From JAGNRR01 sp964409905 (GTDB taxonomy: Bacteria > Bacteroidota > Bacteroidia > Chitinophagales > Chitinophagaceae): a stretch of 33,636 nucleotides of DNA. The notes under the pieces are model-generated. The model was not told the origin of the DNA and did no database searches. It was given only the letters and a program-made list of their open reading frames with translations. The DNA is taken from the NCBI GenBank assembly GCA_964409905.1, contig CAYPET010000023.1:1-33636 (forward strand), read 5' to 3'. Shown here one piece after another: positions 6,987-14,609 of this stretch. The number at the start of each line of letters is the position of its first letter. The stretch's first letter is position 1. The translations under genes and the position numbers were made by a program.

Positions 6987-7289
6987 ATGGCAAAAACATC
7001 TTTTTCAGAACTTATAAGTGGTGATAAACCAGTATTGATTGATTTCTTTGCGGAATGGTGTGGACCTTGTAGAATGATGCCGCCCATACTTAAAGACGTA
7101 AAAAGTAAACTAGGTGAGGATGTCAAAATTATAAAAATAGATATTGACAAAAATCCGGCCTTGGCATCAATGTATCAGGTGCAGAGTGTTCCGACTATTA
7201 TGCTCTTCAAAAATAAAGAAGTGGTTTGGCGAAAATCTGGCGTTAGGCCAGCTCATGAAATTGTTAAGAAAATAACCGAATTAAATTAG
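6987..7289 (+). CDS. trxA: Thioredoxin
   Basis: A 100-residue canonical thioredoxin with WCGPC at residues 24-28 (C25, C28), the cis-proline region SVPTIMLF and the C-terminal helix. No signal peptide, so cytoplasmic. It is the last gene of the cstB-like/rhodanese/thioredoxin unit, followed at once by a strong intrinsic terminator. In this context it probably reduces persulfides on SQR, rhodanese or other proteins and releases sulfide or resets the catalytic cysteines. It may not be the cell's main thioredoxin; that is inference from location. Confidence 0.95.
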   Translation: MAKTSFSELISGDKPVLIDFFAEWCGPCRMMPPILKDVKSKLGEDVKIIKIDIDKNPALASMYQVQSVPTIMLFKNKEVVWRKSGVRPAHEIVKKITELN

Positions 7290-7313
7290 CTATTTCATCT
7301 TGCCAAATTTGTT

Positions 7314-7350
7314 AAAGTGAAAGTATGATGTACTTTCACTTTTCTTTTTT
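7314..7350 (+). terminator. Intrinsic terminator of the persulfide operon
   Basis: A 12-bp perfect stem (AAAGTGAAAGTA, 7314-7325, with its complement at 7331-7342) has a 5-nt TGATG loop and is followed by CTTTTTTT. It lies 24 nt after the thioredoxin stop and before the tryptophan dioxygenase start, separating the two units. Confidence 0.9.
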
Positions 7351-7376
7351 TATTAAACTATCCAAACGCTTTAAAA

Positions 7377-8384
7377 ATGAAACCGGTTTATTATAGTGAC
7401 TATCTTCAATTAGATAAGATATTAAACGCTCAAGAGTTAGAAAGTGCCAAATACGGTGTACGCGCTGATGATGAAATGCTATTCATTATTATCCATCAAA
7501 CCTATGAGCTTTGGTTTAAACAAATGTTTTACGAAATAAACCTGGTGAGACAAATTTTTCAACAGGAAAACGTTGAAGATAATTCAGCTGATCTTTTCAA
7601 TGCAGTTCATCGATTAAATCGTGTTTCTGAAATCTTGAAAGTATTGGTAAGTCAAATGACTATTATGGAAACTATGACGCCTTTAGATTTTCTGGACTTT
7701 AGAGATTTCTTACGACCAGCATCAGGTTTTCAAAGTATTCAGTTCAAAATAGCTGAGGCAATGTTGGGCTTGCCCTATGATAAGCGCTTTGGTCAGGAGT
7801 ATTATTTATCACAATTGCGCGATGCTGATCGGCTACTTGTGCAGGATTATGAAAAAGAAGATTCTCTTTTCGTATTGGTAGAGCGGTGGTTGGCTCGTAT
7901 GCCGTTTACAAAAAATGCATGGGAAACGCAGGACGGTTTTTGGCGTGAATATCGCAAAGCCTATGCTGCCAGTTTGCAGGATGCTGAGCAGACCAACTTG
8001 GCGTATTACGATGCAATTTTTCTGGATGAAGCTAATTATCCGGCTGACTTACGCTTGGGCAGAGATGCTTCGCGCTCAGCATTGTTTATTATGCTATATC
8101 GCGACTATCCATTACTTAGCGACCCGTACAAACTAATTAATGCTTTGTTGGATATTGATGATTTGATGGCCCAGTGGCGTTATCGCCATATGAATATGGT
8201 GAAAAGAATGATTGGCAAGCGAGTGGGTACGGGGGGGAGCACTGGAGCAAAATACCTGCAAAATGCTGCTGCATCGCATTATATTTTTAAAGAATTTGCT
8301 GACCTTACTTCTTTCTTACTGCAACGAAATCAGCTACCTAAATTGCCGTCTGAAATAATAAAGAGCCTATCTTATAATGCTTAA
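7377..8384 (+). CDS. kynA: Tryptophan 2,3-dioxygenase family protein
   Basis: 335 residues. A heme dioxygenase that opens the indole ring of L-tryptophan to N-formylkynurenine, the first step of the kynurenine pathway. FIIIHQTYELWFKQ (36-49) holds the distal, substrate-contacting histidine H40, equivalent to H55 of the Xanthomonas enzyme. RYRHMNMVKRMIG holds the proximal heme ligand H271, and GTGGSTG just after it is the conserved substrate-binding loop. No other kynurenine pathway gene is in the window. The operon upstream ends in a terminator, so it has its own promoter; the -7 is unclear. The start ATG at 7377 gives a standard N-terminus for bacterial homologues. Its stop overlaps that of the converging lipoprotein gene in a shared TTAA. 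Confidence 0.93.
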   Translation: MKPVYYSDYLQLDKILNAQELESAKYGVRADDEMLFIIIHQTYELWFKQMFYEINLVRQIFQQENVEDNSADLFNAVHRLNRVSEILKVLVSQMTIMETMTPLDFLDFRDFLRPASGFQSIQFKIAEAMLGLPYDKRFGQEYYLSQLRDADRLLVQDYEKEDSLFVLVERWLARMPFTKNAWETQDGFWREYRKAYAASLQDAEQTNLAYYDAIFLDEANYPADLRLGRDASRSALFIMLYRDYPLLSDPYKLINALLDIDDLMAQWRYRHMNMVKRMIGKRVGTGGSTGAKYLQNAAASHYIFKEFADLTSFLLQRNQLPKLPSEIIKSLSYNA

Positions 8385-9049
8385 AAATTATTGTGATTGA
8401 CAATCCAAACTTCCATTGTATCAGTAGTTTGCGTTTGCCAGTAACCCGTAGACATAATGGTATAGTTTTGTCCGGGCAATAACGTGTCTGGTCTCCAGTC
8501 TGTGTATATTATACCTTGACTTGAAGATTCGCGCAATTGAAAATTATAGATTCCGGCCTCTATACTTTGCCAGTCCTGCACGTCGCCCAAGTCGGCATTT
8601 GATATTATGACTTCATTGTTCTTACTATTCATTACATCTAGTCTGCCCAAATCAGGTATTAGTTGAATAAATCGAACTCTGCACTGACCAGTGACAGGGG
8701 GCAATAAATTATCATCTATAATTTTTAGTTTTACTTGTATTGGTTTGTCATACAAAATGAATGAACGCACAGCACCTTGATCAAAATTTAAATTGGTATC
8801 AACTATTGTGTTACCAGAAATGACTATTTTAAAATTTCGAACACCACTTAAAATATCTCTGTAAAAAGTATTCGAGTTGAATAAAAGAGGTTGTAATAAA
8901 ATTGGTTTATCATCAATAAAATATTCAGCGGCTGGGGTATTGGGTGAAGCATGAAGCAGCATGAATCTGGATGTTGAATCATCAACAGAATTTTTAGCAC
9001 ATGCTGATAAAAGTGTAACAACAAATAACAAATAATAAAACGTTCGCAT
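8381..9049 (-). CDS. DUF4397 domain lipoprotein
   Basis: 222 residues beginning with a lipoprotein signal peptide whose lipobox is LLSAC (acylated Cys about residue 17). The rest resembles DUF4397: an N-terminal RFMLLHASPNTPAAEYFID stretch with the 'hASPdtP..d.yvdg' signature, then a second copy-like stretch beginning CRVRFIQLIPDLGRLDVM. Such proteins are common, poorly characterised periplasm-facing or surface lipoproteins of Bacteroidota. It is the last gene of a minus-strand unit (aminotransferase, rhomboid, lipoprotein) with a 21-nt gap from the rhomboid gene. It converges on tryptophan dioxygenase with a 4-nt overlap. Function unknown. Confidence 0.85.
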   Translation of the reverse strand: MRTFYYLLFVVTLLSACAKNSVDDSTSRFMLLHASPNTPAAEYFIDDKPILLQPLLFNSNTFYRDILSGVRNFKIVISGNTIVDTNLNFDQGAVRSFILYDKPIQVKLKIIDDNLLPPVTGQCRVRFIQLIPDLGRLDVMNSKNNEVIISNADLGDVQDWQSIEAGIYNFQLRESSSQGIIYTDWRPDTLLPGQNYTIMSTGYWQTQTTDTMEVWIVNHNNF

Positions 9050-9070
9050 ATACTTTTAAAGTTATAGGTT

Positions 9071-9691
9071 TTATCGGAAATAAGGAATATTCGTGATATT
9101 TCTTAAGAATAATTCGAACAATCCAGGTTTTAGCAAAAAGGGAAATACAAAGCCGAAAATAGCTCCCCATAGATGAGCATCATGACCAATATTATCATTA
9201 CTGCGCTTACTCATATAGGCCGAATACCATACATATAGCACTGCGAACAAGATGCCCGGAATCGGTAAAGCAAAAAATATATAAATTTTTTCCCAGGGGT
9301 GAAAAGCCACAAACGAAAAGAGTACTGCACTCACCGCACCGCTTGCTCCCAAAGAGCGGTAACCTGCATCGTTACGGTGTTTTATGTATGAGGGCATTGC
9401 TGCCACAATTAATGCCAGCAGATAAAAGGTAATGAAATATACTCCTGAGCCAAAAACGAACTGAAATATTTGTTCAACATAAGGTCCGAAGAAAAATAAG
9501 GTAAGCATATTGAATATCAGATGATTTATATCAGCATGTACAAACCCATGAGTAATAAATCGCCAGTACTCATTGCGCTGATGAATATTAATAGGTATAA
9601 ATAAACTATTATACATAAGCGCTACATTACTAAACGAAAGGAATGAAATGATAACAGTTGCCGCAATTATGACATAGGCAATATTATCCAT
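9071..9691 (-). CDS. Rhomboid family intramembrane serine protease
   Basis: 206 residues with six membrane segments, the minimal rhomboid core. The catalytic serine is S117 in LGASGAVSAVLF (GxSx motif) and the catalytic histidine is H173 in HDAHLWGAIFG. The HGFVHADINHLIFNM stretch (48-62) is the conserved His/Asn-rich second transmembrane helix that stabilises the oxyanion. Rhomboids cleave transmembrane substrates inside the membrane; the substrate here is not predictable. Its start overlaps the end of the aminotransferase gene by 8 nt, implying translational coupling. No cytosolic or ubiquitin-like extra domains are seen. Confidence 0.94.
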   Translation of the reverse strand: MDNIAYVIIAATVIISFLSFSNVALMYNSLFIPINIHQRNEYWRFITHGFVHADINHLIFNMLTLFFFGPYVEQIFQFVFGSGVYFITFYLLALIVAAMPSYIKHRNDAGYRSLGASGAVSAVLFSFVAFHPWEKIYIFFALPIPGILFAVLYVWYSAYMSKRSNDNIGHDAHLWGAIFGFVFPFLLKPGLFELFLRNITNIPYFR

Positions 9692-10886
9692 TCAAGCTTG
9701 TTTTATATGCTAGCAGTCCCGCTTCTAAACAATCCATAGCCTGTTCTATTTCTTCTACGTTTAATACATTTGCAAATCGCACCTCATTTTTACCCAATCC
9801 AGGTGTTGCATAAAAGCCCTCTGCTGGCGCCATCATTACAGTTTGATTATTCAATGAGAATTTTTCTAATAGCCATTGGCAAAAATCTTCGGCATTATCT
9901 ACCGGCAGTTTGGCCATAACATAAAAAGCACCTCCTGGTAAAGTGGATACAACGCCTTCCATTTTTTGCAGACGCTGCACTAGGGTATCACGGCGTTTTC
10001 GGTATTCTTGTTTTACATCCTCAAAATACTCAGAAGGGACATCTATAGCAGCTTCGCCCACCATTTGTGCTAATGATGGAGGACTTAACCTGGCTTGTGC
10101 CATCTTGAGCGCTGCATTCATAACCTCTTTATTTTTACTTACAATAGCTCCTATACGAGCTCCGCAAGCGCTGTAACGTTTGGAAATGGTGTCAATCATT
10201 ATCACATGATTTTCCATACCTGAAAGTTCCAGTGCGCTACTAGCCCGGTCTCTGTCATAAGCAAACTCTCGGTAGGCTTCATCAGATAATAGGAAAAGGT
10301 CGTGTTTTAAACATATTTGTTTTAATGTTTCCATTTCCTGATCAGAGTATAAGTATCCGGTTGGGTTATTCGGATTACATATTAAGATTGCCTTTGTTCG
10401 GCTCGTAATCTTTTTTTCAAAGTCTTCAATAGGTGGTAGTTTAAATCCGTTTTCAATTGTCGAGGTTATAGGTACAACTTTGGCCATACAAGTCACTGCG
10501 TAGCTATTATAATTGGCATAAAATGGCTCTGGAATAATAATTTCATCATCAGGGTTCAAACAAGCCAACATTGCAAATAATATGGCTTCGGAGCCGCCTG
10601 TAGTAACAATAATCTCTTCTGTGCTTAACTCAATACCAAGGCGCTGGTAGTATTGGACTAATTTTTTTCTGTATGATAAATTACCTGCACTATGGCTATA
10701 GGACAAGGTATCAATATTCATATTCCTTACAGCATCCAAAGCTTCTGGAGGGGTGGGTATATCCGGCTGACCAATATTCAAATGAAAAACATGAATACCG
10801 CGCTCTTTGGCACCTTCTGCATAGGGTACAAGTTTTCGTATTGGTGAAGGAGGTAAAGCAACAGCTCTTTTTGAAATTTCTGGCAT
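9684..10886 (-). CDS. PLP-dependent class I/II aminotransferase (aspartate aminotransferase-like)
   Basis: 400 residues with a fold-type I aminotransferase layout. LNIGQPDIPTP (36-46) is the N-terminal substrate loop, TTGGSEAI (95-102) binds PLP phosphate, NPNNPTG (171-177) and SDEAY (201-205) contact the cofactor ring, and K236 in TISKRYSACGARIG forms the Schiff base. This is the subgroup annotated as aspartate/tyrosine/aromatic aminotransferase; the amino donor is uncertain. A perfect -7 element (TACTTTTG, minus strand, 10898-10891) ends only 4 nt before the ATG, so the mRNA is probably leaderless or nearly so. It leads an operon with the rhomboid and DUF4397 genes. Confidence 0.93.
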   Translation of the reverse strand: MPEISKRAVALPPSPIRKLVPYAEGAKERGIHVFHLNIGQPDIPTPPEALDAVRNMNIDTLSYSHSAGNLSYRKKLVQYYQRLGIELSTEEIIVTTGGSEAILFAMLACLNPDDEIIIPEPFYANYNSYAVTCMAKVVPITSTIENGFKLPPIEDFEKKITSRTKAILICNPNNPTGYLYSDQEMETLKQICLKHDLFLLSDEAYREFAYDRDRASSALELSGMENHVIMIDTISKRYSACGARIGAIVSKNKEVMNAALKMAQARLSPPSLAQMVGEAAIDVPSEYFEDVKQEYRKRRDTLVQRLQKMEGVVSTLPGGAFYVMAKLPVDNAEDFCQWLLEKFSLNNQTVMMAPAEGFYATPGLGKNEVRFANVLNVEEIEQAMDCLEAGLLAYKTSLNG

Positions 10887-10890
10887 GGCG

Positions 10891-10898
10891 CAAAAGTA
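10891..10898 (-). promoter_or_regulatory. -7 promoter element of the aminotransferase operon
   Basis: TACTTTTG on the minus strand is a perfect TAnnTTTG. It ends 4 nt upstream of the ATG. No TTG was found at the -33 distance. Confidence 0.5.
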
Positions 10899-11017
10899 AA
10901 GAAGCTATATTAAAAAATATTGGTTGTGATGATATGTTTCAAGCGGCAAAAAACAAGCTTTGCGTGGTATAGGTGTGAGTAGATTATTGTAGTAAAGCTA
11001 TTTTACAACAAAAAAAT

Positions 11018-11110
11018 GGCAAGTTACTTATATCGCACCGCTACAACCTCGTACCCTTGCTGCATTCCTGCCCTGGGGGATTAAAGGGAGCTGGTCGTAT
11101 AAGACTTGCC
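11018..11110 (-). ncRNA. ffs: Signal recognition particle RNA, small bacterial (4.5S) type
   Basis: On the minus strand a ~93-nt sequence folds into one long hairpin. The base is closed by GGCAAGT with ACTTGCC and then TTATA with TATAA. The apical part carries CAGGGCAGGAATGCAGCAAG, whose GGAA tetraloop closed by GCA/TGC and flanking asymmetric A/C-rich loop are the conserved domain IV features that bind Ffh. A run of six T follows the base stem, making a terminator. A clear promoter lies immediately upstream. The RNA pairs with Ffh to target membrane and secreted proteins. The ends are set from the base stem and may be off by a few nucleotides. Confidence 0.88.
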
Positions 11111-11114
11111 GCGG

Positions 11115-11146
11115 CAAATGTAATACTCTGCGTTAATTTCTGACAA
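11115..11146 (-). promoter_or_regulatory. Promoter of the SRP RNA
   Basis: On the minus strand TTG (11146-11144), 21 nt, then TACATTTG (11122-11115), fitting the Bacteroidota consensus TTG-N17-23-TAnnTTTG. The first base of the folded RNA is 5 nt after the -7 element, where transcription should begin. Confidence 0.85.
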
Positions 11147-11225
11147 CTCTATGAGGCTTTCTTTAATTTATTTGCATTTACTTAAGTTTATGTCGCATAT
11201 TAATAAAGCCTGAACCGAGCATGCC

Positions 11226-11699
11226 TTACTCTAACTTTTTGAATTTGAAAGAATAATTGCCATCGGCATAGAATTCTCCAACATTAAATTTGCTTCGCGT
11301 AAGAAAATTTATTTGCCAATCATAAATATAGCGTTGGTTGGTGACCGTGTCATAAACATAAATTGACATAAAGCGCTCAATATCGGCTATATAATTCCCG
11401 TTTTCATCCCAATAACCACCCACGTCATCTTTGTACATATCAAAAGTTCCTTCAAGAACCTGACCCGTGCGCAAATTGGTCATACGGATGGCATTACCAT
11501 CGATACTCACTCGGCTGTCTATAAACTCGTCAAGAACATTGTCCCTAAAAAGACCATTGTTGTAAACAAAAAATGCTTTGTTGTAATACCATTCACCTTG
11601 TAATTTTTCTAATGGAGTCATGATAATTGGGCCCTCCTTGGTACAAGAGCTGGCTAATAGTAACAAAAAACTGATGGTTATAAGGAATGACTTTTTCAT
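11226..11699 (-). CDS. Small lipocalin-like lipoprotein
   Basis: 157 residues from the ATG at 11699. A longer frame with an in-frame start at 11741 is rejected because the MKKSF start gives a normal lipoprotein signal peptide with lipobox LASSC. The mature part begins with a short linker, then EKLQGEWYYNKAFF, which resembles the 'L.G.W.l' opening strand of lipocalin-like lipoproteins from Bacteroidota. It continues as alternating beta-strand-like segments ending in YSFKFKKLE. No enzymatic motif is seen. It is monocistronic, lying between the SRP RNA and the divergent transaldolase gene. Ligand and function unknown; the lipocalin assignment is tentative. Confidence 0.7.
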   Translation of the reverse strand: MKKSFLITISFLLLLASSCTKEGPIIMTPLEKLQGEWYYNKAFFVYNNGLFRDNVLDEFIDSRVSIDGNAIRMTNLRTGQVLEGTFDMYKDDVGGYWDENGNYIADIERFMSIYVYDTVTNQRYIYDWQINFLTRSKFNVGEFYADGNYSFKFKKLE

Positions 11700-11970
11700 G
11701 ACTATTCTATTTAAGGTTCGGTTATTTTGACCTTTCGGCAATGCAAAAGTTTAACTGCACACCATTTCGCATATTTATATAGAATATAATTAGCTTCATT
11801 AACTGGTGAACCGTTATGGTGGTATACCCAATACTGCACCTATTTACTCGAGCCAATTATTTTTAAAATGGGCATTATCCTTTATTGCGGAACAATGAAT
11901 TCAATAAGCATTTTGTTTCAAATGTGAATATCTAAGTAGACTGTTTATACACACAGCAAAAAGGACCAAT

Positions 11971-11978
11971 TATATTTG
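11971..11978 (+). promoter_or_regulatory. -7 promoter element of the transaldolase-like gene
   Basis: TATATTTG is a perfect TAnnTTTG, 17 nt before the ATG at 11996. A clear TTG at -33 is missing. The rest of the 296-nt gap from 11700 shows no gene, RNA or repeat that I can recognise. Confidence 0.5.
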
Positions 11979-11995
11979 CATTCTAAAAAAGAAAA

Positions 11996-12649
11996 ATGAA
12001 ATTTTTTATTGATACAGCCGATTTAGGCCAGATTAAAGAAGCACACGAGCTAGGTATTTTAGATGGCGTAACAACCAACCCGTCTTTAATGGCGAAAGTT
12101 GGGATACAAGGTGAAGAGGCCGTAATGAAACATTACAAAGACATTTGTGCTATTGTAAATTCGCCTGTAAGTGCAGAGGTAATTTCAACTGACTTTGATG
12201 GCATTGTTGAAGAAGGTCGAAAGCTGGCGGCTATTGATGAAAATATCGTTGTTAAAGTACCCATGATTAAAGATGGCATAAAGGCTATTAAGTGGTTTAG
12301 TGATAATGGTATTAAAACGAATTGTACATTGGTGTTCAGTGCCGGACAAGCTATTCTGGCGGCCAAGGCCGGTGCTACCTATGTGTCACCTTTTATCGGT
12401 CGAATTGATGATAGCAGCTGGGATGGGGTAGACCTTATTGAACAAATTGCCAACATTTACACTATGCAAGGCTACGATACACAAGTATTAGCAGCTAGTA
12501 TTCGCAATCCTCTGCATATTGTGAAATGCGCTGAGGTAGGTGCTGATGTTTGTACATGTCCACTTAGTTCTATTTTAGGACTACTAAAACACCCATTGAC
12601 TGATATAGGACTTGCTCAATTCCTAAAAGACGCGCAGTCCTTTGCTTAA
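11996..12649 (+). CDS. fsa: Fructose-6-phosphate aldolase / short transaldolase
   Basis: 217 residues, the length of the short (FSA/TalC) class of transaldolases rather than the ~315-residue classical enzyme. It starts with MKFFIDTADLGQIKEA and VTTNPSLMAK (25-34). The Schiff-base lysine is K87 in NIVVKVPM. TNCTLVFSAGQA and YVSPFIGRIDD (about residues 125-139) are the conserved substrate-binding strands. The reaction is either transfer of dihydroxyacetone between sugar phosphates in the pentose phosphate pathway or reversible aldol cleavage of fructose 6-phosphate; sequence alone does not settle which. It is monocistronic and converges on an FkbM gene, with the two stop codons sharing TTAA. 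Confidence 0.93.
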   Translation: MKFFIDTADLGQIKEAHELGILDGVTTNPSLMAKVGIQGEEAVMKHYKDICAIVNSPVSAEVISTDFDGIVEEGRKLAAIDENIVVKVPMIKDGIKAIKWFSDNGIKTNCTLVFSAGQAILAAKAGATYVSPFIGRIDDSSWDGVDLIEQIANIYTMQGYDTQVLAASIRNPLHIVKCAEVGADVCTCPLSSILGLLKHPLTDIGLAQFLKDAQSFA

Positions 12650-13395
12650 TTGTTAGGGTAGGCAATGAAGTAGTAATTGCTTTTATTATAAAATTGTTTA
12701 GTAAAATCGTCCGGATTCATACCGGGCGATTTCTTTTTTAACCAAACTTCCATTGTTTGAATGCTCATATTGTGCCGGGTAAAAAACTGGTAAATATCTT
12801 CAGGTCGGGTAGCGTAAAACTCTGAGGCTCCCAATCCATGTTCAAATACTACTAGGGGTTTATATTTCTGTATTGTTTCAGTAGCTCCGTGTAAAACGCC
12901 TAATTCTCCTCCTTCCACATCAATTTTTATTAATGAAACTCCTTCAATATCGTTGAAAGCTTGCATCACATTATCCAACGTGTCTAGAACAATCGTAATT
13001 TCTTCTACTTGGTTTGCTCCCGAAGGGTAGCTCCTTTTTTTGATGCCGCTATAGGCCGGGTGGGTATGATTATAATGAAATGTGCTGCTTCCTTTTTCAT
13101 CGGCCAATCCTAATTCATAGATATGGATATTTTTTCTACCTTGGTATTGCTTTAATAGATTCTGGTAGAGTTTGGGTATTGGTTCAAATAATAAATAAAT
13201 GCCCTGATGAAATTTTAATGTCATGTCGGTCACTTCTCCTTTATGTGCACCAATATCAATGAGCACGATGTCCTTATCGCCGGGTTGGATTACTTTTATT
13301 ATTCTCCGTAGCTGCCAGTCGTAGCGTTGATTTAAGGATAAAAAAATACCCAAGTGCGATAATATATTTTTTAATAAATTTTTTAAACGATTCAT
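12646..13395 (-). CDS. FkbM family methyltransferase
   Basis: 249 residues with a SAM-dependent FkbM methyltransferase core. Motif I is IVLIDIGAHKGEVTDM (about 43-58), the acidic strand end is LLFEPIPKLYQNL (about 69-85), and VSLIKIDVEGGELGVLHGA (about 153-171) is the family's signature post-motif. FkbM proteins O-methylate polyketides or sugars. Here the neighbouring GlmU-like and polysaccharide genes suggest a glycan substrate, but that is inference. It lies 18 nt downstream of the MFS gene and ends the minus-strand unit that starts at 15797. The N-terminal ~40 residues are basic and hydrophobic and could dock on the membrane. Confidence 0.88.
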   Translation of the reverse strand: MNRLKNLLKNILSHLGIFLSLNQRYDWQLRRIIKVIQPGDKDIVLIDIGAHKGEVTDMTLKFHQGIYLLFEPIPKLYQNLLKQYQGRKNIHIYELGLADEKGSSTFHYNHTHPAYSGIKKRSYPSGANQVEEITIVLDTLDNVMQAFNDIEGVSLIKIDVEGGELGVLHGATETIQKYKPLVVFEHGLGASEFYATRPEDIYQFFTRHNMSIQTMEVWLKKKSPGMNPDDFTKQFYNKSNYYFIAYPNN

Positions 13396-13413
13396 TTGCT
13401 TTAGGATGGGCGG

Positions 13414-14598
13414 TCATTGGCTGGCCAATAATTTTTTTGGTTGATAGAAAATTGAAATTAGAACAATCGTGATGATTGTAATCACAATTGCATAAAAGAA
13501 CACAACGGCAGCGCCAAAAGAAAACCAAATAATACCGGCAAGCAAATTTGCGAAGAATAATAATATGCTATTAACACCGGCATAGTAACCAATTGCTGAA
13601 GCCTTCTCGGTGGCGGGTGATGTGGCAATCAGAATCGACTTTATTATTCCATCGGTCAAGGCATAATACAATCCGTACAAAATGAAACCCAAAATCAGTA
13701 TTTCGATAGTTGTAAAAAAACCAATCAAATAATAGGTCAATCCATATACAAAAAGGCCAATAAGCAACATCCTCTTTTTGCCTATTTTCTGGTCTGCTAA
13801 TCGGCCCGCGGGGTATGCAGCCAACGCTGCCACCAAATTAAAAAGAATATAGGCTGCAAGAAGTTGAGTATCAGAAAGTCCGGCTTGTTTGGCTTTAAGT
13901 AATAAATACATATCGCTACTGCCGGCTAATGCAAAAAGAAACAGAATCAATACAATCCTTTTATAAGTTGCCGTACTGTTTGAAAAATAGGTAAAATGCT
14001 CACGGAAATTTGTTTTTCGCGGTATCGGATGTCTGGCTTTTTCTTTTATTCCAAACGTAAAGAAAATGGCCATTGCGCCTGGGATAATGGTAAGTAGGAA
14101 TAATGTTCTATAATGTGCAGGAAAAAAATACAGAAAAATTAATGCCGCAAGTGGCCCTAAAACAGCCCCCCAATTATCCAGTGCACGGTGAAAGCCAAAA
14201 ATCGCTGCTCTATTTCCATCATGGCTTTCATCGCCAAGTATGGCATCACGAGCACCGGTTCGAATGCCTTTACCTGCTCGATCAAGAATGCGAGCCAAAA
14301 CAATTGGTATAGCATGTTGAAATAAACCCATAAATGGTCTTGATAAAACACTTAGTGCATATCCAAGTTGCACAAATGGCAATCGTTTTTTTAAGGTATC
14401 GCTTAGGCTACCGGTATAAATTTTTGTAAGCCCGCCCAGACACTCAGCAGTACCTTCCAGAATGCCAATGAGTATCGTGCCATAACCAATTTGTTCCAGA
14501 TATAACGGAATCACCGGGTACAGCATTTCACTGCTAAAGTCATTGAAAAGACTGATTAATGAAATGAGCCAAACCGTTTTTGTTATACCGCGAAACAT
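13414..14598 (-). CDS. MFS transporter
   Basis: 394 residues, predominantly membrane-spanning. Major facilitator features are the N-terminal SLFNDFSSEMLYPVIPLYL segment, the loop 2-3 motif region TGSLSDTLKKRLPFV (about 62-76) and the matching loop in the second half, PAGRLADQKIGKKRMLL (about 260-276). That is a clear internal duplication of the GxxaD-k-GrR type motif. An RAGKGIRTGARDAI sequence follows the fourth helix. The substrate is unknown; the closest annotation class would be drug or small-solute MFS exporters. It is coupled to the GlmU-like gene upstream (11-nt gap) and the FkbM gene downstream (18-nt gap), so it may move a glycan precursor, but this is weak inference. Confidence 0.88.
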   Translation of the reverse strand: MFRGITKTVWLISLISLFNDFSSEMLYPVIPLYLEQIGYGTILIGILEGTAECLGGLTKIYTGSLSDTLKKRLPFVQLGYALSVLSRPFMGLFQHAIPIVLARILDRAGKGIRTGARDAILGDESHDGNRAAIFGFHRALDNWGAVLGPLAALIFLYFFPAHYRTLFLLTIIPGAMAIFFTFGIKEKARHPIPRKTNFREHFTYFSNSTATYKRIVLILFLFALAGSSDMYLLLKAKQAGLSDTQLLAAYILFNLVAALAAYPAGRLADQKIGKKRMLLIGLFVYGLTYYLIGFFTTIEILILGFILYGLYYALTDGIIKSILIATSPATEKASAIGYYAGVNSILLFFANLLAGIIWFSFGAAVVFFYAIVITIITIVLISIFYQPKKLLASQ

Positions 14599-14609
14599 AC
14601 AATGGTGAT

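Noticed and set aside
7317..7339. GTGA...TCAC dyad upstream of tryptophan dioxygenase as a further Crp-type operator
   Set aside because: The half sites are 15 nt apart and form part of the stem of an intrinsic terminator, which explains the symmetry.
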